A stretch of DNA of 64,000 bases from Cichorium intybus. Lineage: Eukaryota; Streptophyta; Magnoliopsida; Asterales; Asteraceae. The position numbers were made by a program, and so were the translations under genes. The notes beneath the pieces were generated by a model. The model did not search any database and was not told the DNA's origin. It saw nothing but the letters and a program-made list of their open reading frames with translations. The stretch is taken from assembly GCA_023525715.1 (NCBI GenBank), contig CM042012.1, positions 50,730,464 through 50,794,463 on the forward strand, given 5' to 3'. Positions 10,225 through 23,229 of the stretch are shown here, piece after piece (position 1 is the first letter of the stretch; each line of letters opens with the position of its first letter).

Positions 10225-10496
10225 AGCGGGGCATTCCCGAGATTAAAACATGCTATCGAACAGTTCGGTAAATCTCAAAGAAACTAGGAATTCCATTATA
10301 ATATGATTATATTTCCGCGGTGGAATTTGCTGAATCGTCATTCGCCTACCTTATAAAATTTACAATATTGATTACGGCATCCCTTTTCGGTATTGTAGAT
10401 TGTTATTGTAGCATCCTAGCCTTATATTTGTTCTTGGGTGAATATAAGGATTATTATTATTATTATATCTAATTAAAACTACATTCTTCTTTTCAG

Positions 10497-11297
10497 ATGT
10501 CTTCTGACCAATTCGTTCCCCACTCAAATCCCGGTAATGTCACCTCGATTCTGTCATTATGCTCAAAAGTGACGTTGGACGGCACTAACTATAATGACTG
10601 GATCCACAACATCAAAATGGCTTTAAGGTTTGAACATAAAGAGTATGTTCTGGAAACCGAGCTTGTTGATGTGGACACTGAAACCGCTACTCCCGAGGAA
10701 ATCGCTGCATACACTAAACACTCTGATGATGCAACCAAAGTGGCTTGCATCATGATCGCTACTATGAACCCTGAACTGCAGCGTATCTATGAGGACTATT
10801 GGCCTTACAAGATGCACAAAGAGCTCGCGGAAAGGTTCCGCAAGCAAGAGCGCATCGAAAGGCGTGAGGTTGTAAAAGCTTTCACTAACAGCAAGCCCAA
10901 GGAGGGCGAGTCCATCTGTGCACATGTGCAGAGGATGCATGGTTATGTGGAAAGGCTTAGGAAGCTGGAAATGCCTGTCCATGAGGATTTAGCAGTTGAC
11001 ATAGTGCTAAACTCCTTACCCAGTTCTTATGACCAGTTCACACTGGCGTATCATTTGAACAACAACCAGGCAAACCTAGCTGAGTTACACCGCATGCTTC
11101 GTACGGCTGAGGACGGGATGAAGGGAAAGGCTGTGCTCCCTATCAACCCGCCTGTCCTGGCTATTGGCTCCGGAAAGGGAAAGAAACGGAAAGGCCCTCC
11201 TAAGCAGAACTGGAGGGAAAAGACTCATGTCGGGTCATCTAGCGGTGCCCCGAAAGGTAAGTCTTCCGAAATTCCACATGTTCGGAACCCCAAAGAG
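10497..11297 (+). pseudogene. gag region of copia A, cut by nested element B
   Basis: N-terminal 267 residues of the gag-pol polyprotein, starting MSSDQFVPHSN at an ATG preceded by TTTTCAG. It forms the capsid in a live element. Typical copia gag features: LDGTNYNDWIHNIKMALR near residues 30-47, the ERFRKQERIERREVV region, and LAVDIVLNSLPSSYDQF near residues 165-181. It ends at PKE because B is inserted after 11297; the apparent stop TGA (11298-11300) is the first codon of B's LTR. The frame resumes at 16386 in the same phase with the zinc knuckle. The homologue in copia E is 29265-28549. Confidence 0.9.
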
Positions 11298-12074
11298 TGA
11301 AAGGTTTTCTGCAACTATGAACTAAAAATCCTAAGTTCACATGCAACCTATATAGATCTAAGTTTTTCTTCTAGTTAAACATATAACAATTCCTAAAAAG
11401 CCCAAAAAGAATTAAACTAAAAGAAAGATCAAGAAAAACCAACCTTTAGTGAATCTTGGAAGCAAAGCAACAGAAACCTCTTGCCTCAAATGTAGTCACA
11501 CCCTAGCTTGGAGTTGTTGGCCGAAAATACCTTTAGAGAGAGCTTCAAAATCGTGGCCTTAGGGTTAGGGTGAGCCTCCCTATTTATAGGCTCCAAATGG
11601 TGATCAGATAAACCTTAAAGATAAACCTTTTTGAATTCAAATTAAGATAAGCCTTTATCTTAATAATTCAAAACCTTTTATCCTCATTATCAAAATCAAA
11701 AATATATATGTTTCCGTATATAATTTCGTTCACCACTCTCACTCACTCAACTGTCACTTACTCAACTATTGAATAATTACAGTTTTAGTCCCTGCACCTT
11801 AATTAATCAATTTAACTGCCAAATTAATTCCAATTAATTCCAGAAAAATTTCTAATTAATTATTATAGTTTCTAATTAATATATTATCACTTAAATATAT
11901 TAATAAACTATTTATTTAACTTCTATTGATTTATTAATCACATAATAAATCAATCTTTCTCTCTACCGGACTTTCTGCCAATCCTCCTACTATGAGGGCA
12001 ACCCAAATGGACTATGCTACTATTAATTAGATAAATACTAATTATTAGTCATGGCTTAGACACCTAATCCAACA
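11298..12074 (-). repeat. 3' LTR of copia B
   Basis: 777 bp, reverse complement of TGTTGGATTAGG...TTTCA. Its first three plus-strand bases (TGA) create the stop that ends the host gag frame. The polypurine tract AACTGGGAGAC (minus strand of 12075-12085) abuts it. Confidence 0.9.
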
Positions 12075-13184
12075 GTCTCCCAGTTGGATAAGTCTATGAC
12101 TAAAATTACCAATTTAACCTCTAATTAATTAGCAACTGTAGCTTCCTAGAAACCGCTGCCGAACTCTGACCTAGTCAGTTCTGTCCAATGATAAGTGATC
12201 ATATGATCCTTCGTCCAACAAGATATTTTTCAGACACGAGACATGGATTGAGATCAATCTCTGTCCGATATTCTGTTTCCCGATTTTCGATTCTGCTTAT
12301 GACTTTAGAACTTCTAATTGAACACATCATTTTAGTCCAGGCTAGCCAGCATTTTAGTCAACTTCAAAATCATCGAGAGGCCTACAGATATCTGTTTCCT
12401 ATTAGGGTCAAGGAACGAATAAGCTTCGACTCATATGCTTATATCTTTTACCAGTCAAATCATTCACAACAACACGTTTTATAACATCAAGTTACCGATG
12501 CGTTTTCGTATTATCAATGAACAACTGCCTTGTAAATTATAACTCATATCTCTCTACTTGAAGATCATAGGATATTATCGTCTCAATATTGCTTGTGATA
12601 TAATCCATGAAGCAATCTATTGAGCGTGGGTTTATCCAATACTCAAATCTCTATTTCTAAGTACTCATGAATGTTGTAGCAATCCTATTGCTATGCCTAA
12701 CTCCTTAGACAGTCTACAAATCAATTCACGATAGTCTTGATTCAATACTTACTTCCCAAAGTATGAGCGACTGTGGACCTTTCTGAATAATTAAATTATT
12801 CGGGAAGTAAAACATGCGAAAGCGAAACATAAAGATCTGACTGGCAGCTACTCTTGCTTATTACCAAGTCTCCACAAGGTAATCACCAAGTCGGACCTTG
12901 TCATAAACTATTATCGGTTTCAGGATTTCTTTTAAACTTTCAATTCTAATTTTACAGCTATGTCTTAATGAACCTTACACTCTTTCTATGTATCCAAAGT
13001 ATCTTATACTTATACACTTTATTGCAGATGATCCAATCGGATGCTCATCCGATAACATCTCAATAAGTTATCCTGTCAATTTCTCTTCTAACTCCATTCT
13101 GGTAATGTGTACTGTGACTTGCTATGGTTCTGGGGTCTTTAGTCTACTTGACTGCACCCTAAGACTATTTCTAGGTGTTATGAT

Positions 13185-13208
13185 GTGCCGGTGAACCACA
13201 CGCGCTCC
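13185..13208 (-). other. hairpin-enclosed 24-nt motif in copia B, copy 1
   Basis: Minus strand reads GGAGCGCGTGTGG, TTC, ACCGGCAC between arms TGAT and ATCA. The equivalent copy in copia C (43041-43064) has arms CGAT and ATCG, a compensated base-pair change. Confidence 0.65.
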
Positions 13209-14179
13209 ATCAGAATACCAACGAGACTTTGTAACCATGAAGTCCATTAACATCATGTCCTAATGTTAATAATTACCACTTTGAAAATCTTTCAAATCAA
13301 TACTATCACTTTCACCCTAATCATTTCCTAATGAATTCTCACTTTAGTTCAACCAATCCATCCAGTATTCCCAGCCAGGCAATGTCCTGAATCCAACTTA
13401 CTATGCCCTAAGCATTAAGTTATCAGGACATGTTCATGACTTTATGATCGATCCAAAACTTGTGGAACCCGATCTAATCCTATTCCAAACCCTTTCGGAA
13501 TCCAAGGATTATTTATAATCCTTTGTGTCATGATTTTCGAAAAACTATTTTCCTTTCGGAGACTTTTCTCGTGCATCTTGAATCTTATGAAGATCATGCT
13601 TACAATGGCTAGGTCTATGCTGGTGATTTCATCTTTCACATAGATGACTGTGAATTACATGAGTATGTTGCACCTTCTTTATTTCTTTCATGCCAAGTCA
13701 TCACACTTTGCAATGACAAGGAAAACTTTTCCTAAGTCTATGCATCTTGAATCTCATCAAGATCATCATGACAGAATCTGGATCTATCTCATAGACGTTT
13801 ACAACCACCTGAGTATGCCGTATTTCTATTAAGGCTTTCATAGCGATCCGTCTCTTAACACCAAGTCATTACACTTCGTAATGAAAAGAGACGTTTCCTA
13901 GAACCATTATTTATCCCACATGTGGGGATAGTGGATAACGGCGACTCCCACTGGCTTTGACACAGTTATAGGCTATTCACAAAATCCAGGACTTATGGCA
14001 CATTTTGAGAATCCAAACCTTTCTGACATTTTAATGGAAATCTTTCAGCCCTTTCTCAAAATCCAATCCTTTGGCATATTTTGAGAATATGAATATCCTT
14101 TCTTGCGAGATGCCCGTGGGACGAAACCCGGGGCCATGTACCTTTTGTAATGGCATGATCTATGTGTGTCCCTATTAGT

Positions 14180-14203
14180 GTGCCGGTAAACCACACATGC
14201 TCC
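14180..14203 (-). other. hairpin-enclosed 24-nt motif in copia B, copy 2
   Basis: Minus strand reads GGAGCATGTGTGG, TTT, ACCGGCAC between arms TTAGT and ACTAA. It corresponds to 42082-42105 in copia C. Confidence 0.65.
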
Positions 14204-15334
14204 ACTAACGACTCACACTATGCCACGCAGAATCCTCTCGGATTTCCTCTTCTATTGAGAGTGCTTTACTCGGAATCAATTGCTTGACTCTGAGTATCGA
14301 TTCACTCAACTAGATGCTCTGAAGGTATGTATATGTCCATGTTGCTTTCTTTTGATGATTAAGTTACTCCCACTGGTTTTTAGACCAGGTGTAAAATCTA
14401 TCAAATTTTCACACAGACCGTGTCTCGTCCTAAGGTCCTCTTATTTGGCAGCAGCCGCGCTCACCAATGCTTCCAAGTAGTCGGATTGCAAATCCGTACC
14501 AACTGCAGTGTTTTACCACTAATCAATATGTCACCCCGATCACAGCTACTTATGATGGTGATCAATACTACTGGTTAAGAGGAGATTATGTCCATTGTAA
14601 AGCAGAAATCGGATTTCTGCTCTAAGCCTAGTGATGACTAAAAGGTTCTTTCATTGCTAATCCTAAACTCATTTAGGACTGTCCCAACTCCCACTGTTTC
14701 CTTAGACCATGAGTTCTTTCTAAAAGAGCTCTTTAGTTACGGTGGAATAGCTAATGAAACGACAATGCTGATCAAGTTCAGTTGGTCATGAGGTTCAGAT
14801 GAACACTACAAGACCCTGGACTTTCTATGTACAAGTGGGATAATGCCAGCTTTACATTTCAGGAAGTGTCTGCAAGACCTACTTAGTCTAGGATGTGGTC
14901 GGAGTATGGTTTATATGGACTGACTGGTATAGTGTTCATCTTATTGGAAACTAATTGGCAATGTATCTCATACACCGAGGATCGAACTGTTTCGACCAAT
15001 ACTCCATTATCTTCCCTAAGACACATTATAACCATTAATTTTCTTGGAAGAAAATGAACTGTGAAGCCTTTTCTCAGTTTATTTTATCGCCCAGGTTCTG
15101 TGGAACTTGTACTTCCTTTGTAGTCCTTGGACTGTTCAAGGTCTCAATTCAATTACTTATACCGATAAGCAATGTCATATTCATCATACCGAATGATGAA
15201 TATTGTGAAGTACAAACAATTGTGTTCTATCTCAAGATTCGAGCAACACACCGCAACAGGTGTGTCCTTTGCTCTTAATCTCAACGTGTTTTACATATCT
15301 ATGTAGACTAATGACTTTGTTAACTTGTTTCAAG

Positions 15335-15605
15335 ACTTGCAATCTTCAGTTGACTCTAAGTCAACTGATTCCAAAATCCTATCCTCTGGATCTTTGGGTG
15401 ATTCATTTCTTTCCGTATGTGCTTTATGAAGAACTTAATCATCATCTGACTCTAAGTCAGATGATTCCAAAGTCCTGTCCAACTGGACCTTTGGTTGATT
15501 CATTTCTTGACACATTAAGAACTCAATTCATCAAGTGACTCTAAGTCAAATGATTCCAAGGTCCTGTCCAACTGGACCTTTTGTTGAATTGATTCTTATA
15601 ACATT
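15335..15605 (-). repeat. three ~95-bp tandem repeats in copia B
   Basis: Three imperfect units. Each contains TGACTCTAAGTCA (a palindrome), then GATTCCAAAGTCCTGTCC and AACTGGACCTTTGG. The same array is at 33103-33370 in copia C, in opposite orientation. Confidence 0.75.
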
Positions 15606-15899
15606 TGTATTAACAAAATCATAATGACACAATTCATGAATTCAAAACATTTCGGATCATCATTCAAGTTATTACTAAACACACATTCAACACAATCATG
15701 TAACATTTCAAGGAAAATTTTAGACAACAGGTGTTAAAAGAAAAAATGACAATTTTATTAAAACAAAATCCTTGAACAATGTAATAGACAATGTCGAAAT
15801 GCAACTAAAGACTAATAACAATATTTAATATCTATCTAAACTTCAAAACTGCACGAGCTGGAGATCCAATCCAAATGTGCTCCTATGCGACAGAGTCCC

Positions 15900-16364
15900 G
15901 TGCCTTCTTGATTCCCTGCATATCAACCAAAATGTGACTATCACATTATGTATCAAGAAATCTTGGAACATGAATTTTGAGGTTTTTAGATATACCTGAG
16001 CTTTCAAAAGAGTTGGAGCGTCTTCCAATCTTTCTGTGACTGTATCCGAATTAGCGGATTCCCAGTTTAAGACATGTCCAGTCGATCTTGACCGTTTCTT
16101 GTTACGTCTCTTCACTGGACTTAATCTAGAAGTAGTTGAGCCATTGGAGCTATGCCTGTCCAAGAGTGACTCGTATAAAGTCAATAGTGGACGCATTTCC
16201 ATAAGGGTCTTTCTCTGGTATTCCTTTCTATACGTCTGAATGAACAGATCGTACTCATTTGTCAGCGAAGCGAGTAGGATGTTAACACTCTCTTCCTGAC
16301 TCATGGAATAACCAAGTTTATTCAATTCGCCTATGTACGCTTCAATCTGAAGAACATGCGAATT
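15900..16364 (-). pseudogene. truncated gag of copia B
   Basis: C-terminal half of a copia gag: HVLQIEAYIGELNKLGYSMSQ, then EESVNILLASLTNEYDLFIQTY near its start and LLTLYESLLDRHSS later. The N-terminal part is missing because the fragment joins the 16-base LTR stub directly at 16365. Downstream it trails into a Lys/Arg/Ser-rich region (SPVKRRNKKRSRS) without a zinc knuckle or protease. The same order appears, more decayed, in copia C around 32450-32850. It is too incomplete to make capsid. Confidence 0.75.
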
Positions 16365-16380
16365 GACACCTAATCCAACA
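16365..16380 (-). repeat. 16-base remnant of the 5' LTR of copia B
   Basis: Minus strand reads TGTTGGATTAGGTGTC, identical to the start of the copia A and C LTRs, and sits exactly at the target duplication. The rest of the LTR, the primer site and the gag start are absent. Confidence 0.8.
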
Positions 16381-16385
16381 AATAG

Positions 16386-19300
16386 GTCGATTGCTTTTAC
16401 TGCAAGCAGAAGGGTCATTGGAAGAGGAGCTGCCCAACGTATCTGCAGGACGTCAAAGACGGTAAAGTGAAACCGTCACAGGCAGGTATGTATTCTATAT
16501 CTAATAACTCATCTTTTTCCCGTTCATGGGTCCTTGATACAGGATGTGGTTTTCATATATGTTCTGATTTGCAGGGCCTAGAGGAAAGTAGGGAGCTAGA
16601 GCATGGCAGACTGAACCTGGTCATGGGGAATAGGCGAACGTCACCTGTTACCAAGATCAGTGTTTATGGACTGATGCTGAGTAGTGGAGTTAGATTAGAT
16701 TTACATAATTGTTGCTATGCGCCTGATATGGCAAAGAACATAATTTTATTTCATGCATTGTTTAAACAAGGTTTTTATCACGAGTTTAATAAATTGAATG
16801 GTTCAATTTCAGTTTTCAAAAATAATGTTTTTATATTTAATGCTATGCCTTGTGATGGAGTGTATGAATCTATTATGTGTGTTTATAATTATGGTAAAAA
16901 TGTTTTAGCTATTAATGCTTCAACCGGTATAGAAAAGGCATGTCTGTGGCATTGTCACCTTGTCCATATAAACAAGAAACGAATCGCCCAACTCCAAAAG
17001 GATGGAGTGTTGGAATCATTCGACCTCGGGTCGGATGATGTATGCGAATCTTGCTTACTTGGCAAGATGACAAAATCACCATTCAAAGGTTCCTTTGAAA
17101 GAGGTGAAGGTCTGTTGGATATCATACACACAAATGTATGTGGTCCCTTCAGAACAACCACTAAAGATGGCACGCGGTTCTATGTGACCTTTACCGACGA
17201 TTTTAGTAGATATGGGTATGTCTACTTAATCAAGAATAAGTCGGAGTTCAAAGAGTTTAAGAATGAAGCTGAAAATCAATTGGGCAGAAAGATAAAGATG
17301 CTTAGATCCGACAGAGGCGGTGAGTATCTTAGTATCGAGTTTCTCGATTACCTCAAGGAATGTGGAATTGTTTCACAGTTGTCGCCTCCAAGAACACCTC
17401 AGCTAAATGGTGTTGCAGAGAGACGAAACCGAACCTTGTTGGACATGGTTCGTTCCATGATGAGTCGAGCCTCACTTCCAATCCATTTCTGCGGGTATGC
17501 CTTAGAGACTGCCGCCCATATCCTAAATCTTGTCCCAACCAAGAAGGTTGCGAAAACACCGCACGAGATGTGGACGGGGAAAGTTCCCTCGTTGGCACAC
17601 ATCAAAGTCTGGGGCTGTGAAGCATTCGTGAGACGAGATACTTCAGATAAGCTCGCAGAAAGAAGTGAGAGGTGTTACTTCATCGGATACCCGAAACAGT
17701 CTTTTGGATACTTGTTCTACAGACCAAGTGAGGACGTGGTATTTGTAGCAAGACGGGGGTTCTTTCGAGAGAGAGAACTCATATCCAAAGAGGACAATGG
17801 GAGTACGATCGATCTCGAAGAAATTCAGGAGACACCCGATGAAACAACCTTAGAAGAAACTAGCAACCAACATGAGGAAGAAGTTCCTGTTGGACCCACC
17901 GACATTTCGTTGCCCCTAAGGCGTTCAGGTAGAGTTAGCATGCCGCCCGAGTTCTATGGTTTCCATATTACCTCGGACGGAGACACGTTAGTCAGTGATC
18001 ATACATTGACTAATTTGGATGAGCCAGCTAGCTACCGTGAAGCAGTGGCAGTCCCCGAGTCTGCAAAATGGAAAGTGGCAATGGACAGCGAGATAAAGTC
18101 CATGTATGACAATCAAGTCTGGAACTTGGTTGACAATGTACCGGGTCGAAAAACAGTCGGATGCAAGTGGATCTTCAAGAAGAAGACCGACATGGACGGA
18201 AAAGTGCATACTTATAAAGCTTGGCTGGTTGTGAAGGGATTCACTCAAACCCCGGGGGTTGACTATGATGAAACCTTCTAACCAGTAGCCAAGACTAAGT
18301 CAATCAGGATAATGCTTGCCATAGCTGCGTTTCATGATTATGAAATCTGGCAGATGGATGTCAAAACCGATTTCCTTAACGGGAAACCGACTGAAGATGT
18401 TTACATGACTCAGCCAGAAGGTTTTGTAGACACTAAGCACCCTGATAAATTATGTAAGCTTGAAAGATCAATCTACGGATTGAAGCAAGCATCTCGCAGT
18501 TGGAATCTTTGCTTCCATGAGAAAGTCAAAGAGTTTGGCTTCTCTAGGAGTGAAGATGAGTCCTGTGTATATGTCAACGCTAGTGGGAGTATAGTCACTT
18601 TCCTGGTGCTGTATGTTGATGACATACTGCTCATGGGAAATGACATTCCGACCTTGCAGAATGTTAAGGCTTGGCTCGGGAAGTCTTTCGCCATGAAAGA
18701 CCTAGGGGAAGCTGCTTATATTCTCGGGATAAGAATACTTAGAGATAGAAAGAGAAAATTGATAGGCCTAAGCCAGTGTATATATTTGGAAAAGGTGTTA
18801 AAGAGGTTTAACATGGAAAGTTCCAAAAGGGGAGAGTTACCAATCCTAAGTGGTGTTAAATTGAGTAAGACTCAAAGTCCGAGTACCGATCAGGAAATAG
18901 CTGAAATGAGTCGGGTACCTTATGCTTCGGCAGTAGGGTCGATCATGTATGATATAACATGTACTCGTCCCGACATATCCTATGCACTAAGCATGGTTAG
19001 TCGGTACCAGGGTAATCCTAGAAAAGCACATTGAATTGCAGTCAAGAACATACTCAAGTATCTGCGAAGGACAAAGAATATGGTATTAGTACTTGGTGGC
19101 AGTGATGATTTAAAAGTGAGTGGATATACAGATGCCAGTTTCCAGACAGATAGGGACAGTGGACGGTCCCAGTCGGGCTGGGTATTTCTTTTGAACGGTG
19201 GAGCGGTCACTTGGAAAAGTTCCAAGCAGGAAACGGTGGCTAATTCAACGTGCGAATCAGAGTACATCGCAGCGAGTGAAGCGTCTAAGGAGGCGGCTTG

Positions 19301-19604
19301 GCTGAAGAATTTATTCGGGGACCTTGGAGTTGTCCCGAGCATTCAGGAGCCGGTAGAACTTTTCTGCGATAATGAAGGAGCGGTCGCCTTGGCAAAGGAA
19401 CCGCGAGACCATGGAAAGTCCAGGCATATCGAAAGAAAGTACCACTACATTCGACATCAAGTAGAAGAAGGGCACTTACTGGTTAAGCGAGTATCATCCA
19501 AGGACAATCCTGCAGATCCTTTGACTAAGGCTCTGAATAGGATCAAGCACAATCAGCATGCTCGGAGCATTGGATTGAAGGATGATGTTAGTTTTAGTAA
19601 TTAG
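16386..19604 (+). pseudogene. gag end and pol of copia A (zinc knuckle, protease, integrase, RT, RNase H)
   Basis: Continuation of the gag-pol frame, about 1072 codons. Order: zinc knuckle C-x2-C-x4-H-x4-C at 16392-16433; protease WVLDTGCGFH (DTG at about 16536); integrase zinc region HCHLVHINKKR...CESC; integrase core with RSDRGGE and NGVAERRNRTL spaced 35 residues apart; reverse transcriptase with WIFKKKTD, IYGLKQASRSW and YVDD (18612-18623); RNase H with GYTDASF, SEYIAASEASKEAAWL and CDNEGAVALA. The order integrase before RT is diagnostic of Ty1/copia. Damage: TAA at 18279-18281 within DETF-PVAK, TGA at 19032-19034 replacing the Trp of KAHW, and the first catalytic integrase Asp is Asn (HTNVCGP, codon 17133-17135), whereas copia E keeps HTDVCGP. 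Confidence 0.93.
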
Positions 19605-20411
19605 ATAGATTAGAAACTTGTAACAGTATAAATGTAATTGACTCGGTGATTTTATAATAGAGATTTATAAATGAGTATTGTTACTGCCTTTGTCAATTGT
19701 TTATTTCTGTGTTTCTATATTTGCATGTTTAACTTCCTTAATAATTAGATTATTTAAACTCCACAGTCGTTCATACTGTTAGGAAGTAAGTATGAACTAA
19801 GACTGTCATGAATTGGTTGCAGACTGTCTAAAGAGTTAAACATTGCAGTAAGACTGCTGCGACATTCATGAGTACTTAAAAATAGAGATTTGAGTATTGG
19901 ATAAACCCGCGCTTAACAGATTGCTTCATGGATCATATCACGAGCAATGTTAAGACGATAATATCCGGTGATCTTTAAGTGGAGAGATATGATCTATTAT
20001 TTGCGATACAAGTGCTTATTGACAATGCGAAATCGCGCCAGTAACTTGGTGCTATAAAACGCATTGTTGTATGTATTTGGACCCGCAAAAGTTATGGACA
20101 TATGAGTCGAAACTCATCCGTCCCATGACCCGATGGGAAACAGATATCTGTAGGCCTCTCGATGATTTAGAATTTGACTGAAAGTGTTGGCTAACCGGGA
20201 CTTAATTAATGTGTTTAATTAGTAGTCTCTAAAGTCATATGCAAATCAGAAATCGAGAAACAGAGTGTCAGACCAAGATTGATGCTAATCCATGTCTTGA
20301 GCCTGAAAATATCCTGTTGGACGGAGGATCATCAGACCACTTATCTTTGGACAGAACTGACTGGGTCAGAGTTCAGACAATTAAAGTTATAGACTTATCC
20401 AAGTGGGAGAC
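19605..20411 (+). other. 3' non-coding region and polypurine tract of copia A
   Basis: About 800 bases without coding potential, homologous to the 3' end of copia C (43430-44149). The purine tract AAGTGGGAGA (20401-20410) precedes the 3' LTR by one base and would prime plus-strand synthesis. Confidence 0.8.
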
Positions 20412-21266
<855 letters not shown>

Positions 21267-21498
21267 CTCACATCCTTAATGTCGATGATGACCCATAATT
21301 TCATACCAGGATTCAAGCAAATGTCATCAGAAGTCCAAGGAGAGGAAGAATAGGAATAGGAGTTGCACGTCTGGCTGAAGACGTTAAATTTAGTGCTTGT
21401 TGGGAGGCAACCCATCGTGTCATAGGTTAGGTTCCGTATTTCTTAAAAATAATTAGGAAAAATTTTATCATTAATTGCACGTACCAGTGGTCTAAGGC

Positions 21499-22102
21499 AA
21501 GTGTGGGATCGTGTGAAGTTTTGGAATTTTTAATGACCATGCCGCGGGAATAAACAATGCGCGACGCGGGCTCGTAAACCAACCCGATGCGCAGGGGTTG
21601 AATTGGTGACACGTGCGACGCGGGTTGTGCATTTGCGCGATGCGGGAAACGATCGGACGGTTTCCTTCAATATTAAGGTAAGTCGCAACACTATTCACAC
21701 ACAACCACGACTCGGAGCTCTGATCACCAGAAATTTCTCGCATTTTTTCTTGCTCTTTTCGTTCCCACTACTACGGTACGTCATTCTAACTAGCTATTAC
21801 TCGTTTAAACTAGTGATTAGATAGTTAATTTGAGTGATTGGTTCAAAAGGTTCAAAACTTAGAAATCGCCAATGCTGACTCATAAGGTGTTTGTTTTGCC
21901 AAATAGATACCCTAGATGAGTTAGTCGGCACCTAGGCTACCTTGTGGTGTGTTTGGATTGAATCTTAACAGGTTAAAACTCGATTTTGAGTTTAGATTTT
22001 GGAAACAGCCGCACGGCGCGCCGCGCCCTTGCTCAAGGGCCGCGCCGCGGTGCGGTGGGGAAGAAAATGACTTATTTTGCAAAAACAATTTCGTTTATGC
22101 AG
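21499..22102 (+). promoter_or_regulatory. internal promoter-like block and candidate intron of gypsy2
   Basis: GC-rich motifs (GCGCGACGCGGG, GTGCGACGCGGG type) at 21545-21650, a decayed TATA (CAATATTAAGG), a donor-like CTACG|GTACGT at 21771-21781, and an acceptor-like TTTATGCAG ending at 22102. The implied intron is 327 bases, close to the 340 in gypsy1. The first ORF-B codon here is ATC, not ATG. Confidence 0.4.
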
Positions 22103-23229
22103 ATCACGTTCAGACTATACCATGACTTCCTTCAGTTTCCAGAGGGGCCAGCGGCCTCTGTTGAGTACCGATCACGGAGAGACGCTTTGACGGGTCGCCG
22201 GGTTCTAGAGGCGACCATTATTGACAGGGCCATCCTCGGGGAGGCCGGGCCCTGGGGCGAGATAGAGCCATTTCTACACCGTACCTGGACCCATGGGGAT
22301 GCGTCTTTTACTTGCCGGGAATGGGACAGGCTCATGGCCACAGACGAGGATGTTGTGTACACGGAGCTCCTCCTGGAGTTCCTTTCGACGATTGAGTACA
22401 CACCGAGGGCGACAGACCCACGGGCGAGGTTGATTCGATTCAGGCTCGGGGGCGTGCATAGGGAGTGCAGCCTTCGGGAGTTCGCGAGGCGCACTGGGAT
22501 ATATGTGGAGGCGGATTTTCAGCACCGCCATTTTCCCCAGTTCTTTGATGCATGTATCCAGGGCAGCCGGAGAGGCCTGCCAACATGGAGGTTTGGGCAC
22601 CATTGTCCAACATATTCTACGAGGTGGGGACCTCCCGGGAGAGCCACCTTCGAGATCCACTCCATCGCCTAATGCACCGCATCGTCTCCACCTCCATCAT
22701 GCAGCGGGAGGGGGGCGAGAAGGTGTCCGGGGAAGACATGACGTTTTTATGGGTCGTCCTCGACTCCTGCAGGTTCCTTCGCCTTCCCTTCGCTTTAGCT
22801 GTTGCCTTATCCACCCGCTCGACGGGTGCCTCCGCTAGCAGTCCATTGGGTTGGGGATACTTCCTCACCCACCTGGCCCGATCATACAGGATCCTCACAG
22901 CCCGCACTGTTGCCACCTTGACCGCTTTACCTCCATCTCGCACTACGGCGCGAGCATTGGAGAGCATGGGGATGATTCAGCAGTAGCGCCCGGGACAGTT
23001 CGTCAGGGCAGAGACCGAGGCACCCCAGGCTCCACAGCCAGCGTACGCTCAGCCTGACAGGAGACGACAGAGGCAGGTAGCACCTGCAGAGCCAGCTCCT
23101 CAGCCTTAGTCACAGCAGCAGGAGGACCTGTCGGCCATCCACCGATTAGAGACCAGGGTCACCAGGGTGGAGGACGAGCTGGAGTGGATTGGAGAGGTGC
23201 TACTACAGATGGCATCAGCACAGGGCTAG
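22103..23229 (+). pseudogene. ORF-B of gypsy2, ATHILA ORF1-like, broken
   Basis: Homologue of the intact ORF-B at 5049-6164. Conserved YTELLLEFLSTI, FRLGG, LREFARRTGIY and SRESHLRDPLH segments and the C-terminal AIHRLETRVTRVEDELEWIGE coiled coil are all present. Damage: a frame shift at about 22555, TAG at 22984-22986, TAG at 23107-23109, and a lost start codon. The final stop is 23227-23229, matching the length of the intact copy. Similarity is spread over the whole length, so this was a protein-coding gene in the family rather than a chance frame. Confidence 0.8.

Larger units (their letters stand above)
9358..10496 (+). other. 5' leader of copia A (right part), structured
   Basis: Non-coding leader between the gypsy1 insertion and gag. 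It is homologous to the leaders of copia C (30850-31962) and copia E (29266-29951 plus 44917-45400, antisense). AT-rich to about 9720. It then carries the conserved CCTCATTCACAAAACT block, two copies of a 24-nt hairpin-enclosed motif (10027-10050 and 10107-10130), and a stem GTTTGTGA/TCACAAAC. No open frame of note. Confidence 0.75.
12075..15842 (-). other. long non-coding interior of copia B
   Basis: About 3.8 kb with no sustained open frame on either strand. It aligns in order with the 3' non-coding region of copia C (32900-34140 and 41734-44149). Only the part nearest the LTR resembles the 3' non-coding region of copia A. Contains two 24-nt hairpin-enclosed motifs (13185-13208 and 14180-14203, antisense) and a tandem repeat at 15335-15605. 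This is the layout of a large non-autonomous derivative. Confidence 0.7.
11298..16380 (-). mobile_element. non-autonomous copia element B, lacking almost all of its 5' LTR
   Basis: Minus orientation. The 3' LTR is 11298-12074, and a polypurine tract lies next to it. The other end is only 16 bases identical to the LTR start (16365-16380), joined directly to gag. Flanking pentamers AAGAG (11293-11297) and AATAG (16381-16385) match at 4 of 5, and the host gag frame is restored when B is removed, so both ends are genuine. The interior has a gag fragment and about 3.8 kb of non-coding sequence homologous to copia C. It has no primer site and no enzyme domains. Confidence 0.85.
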
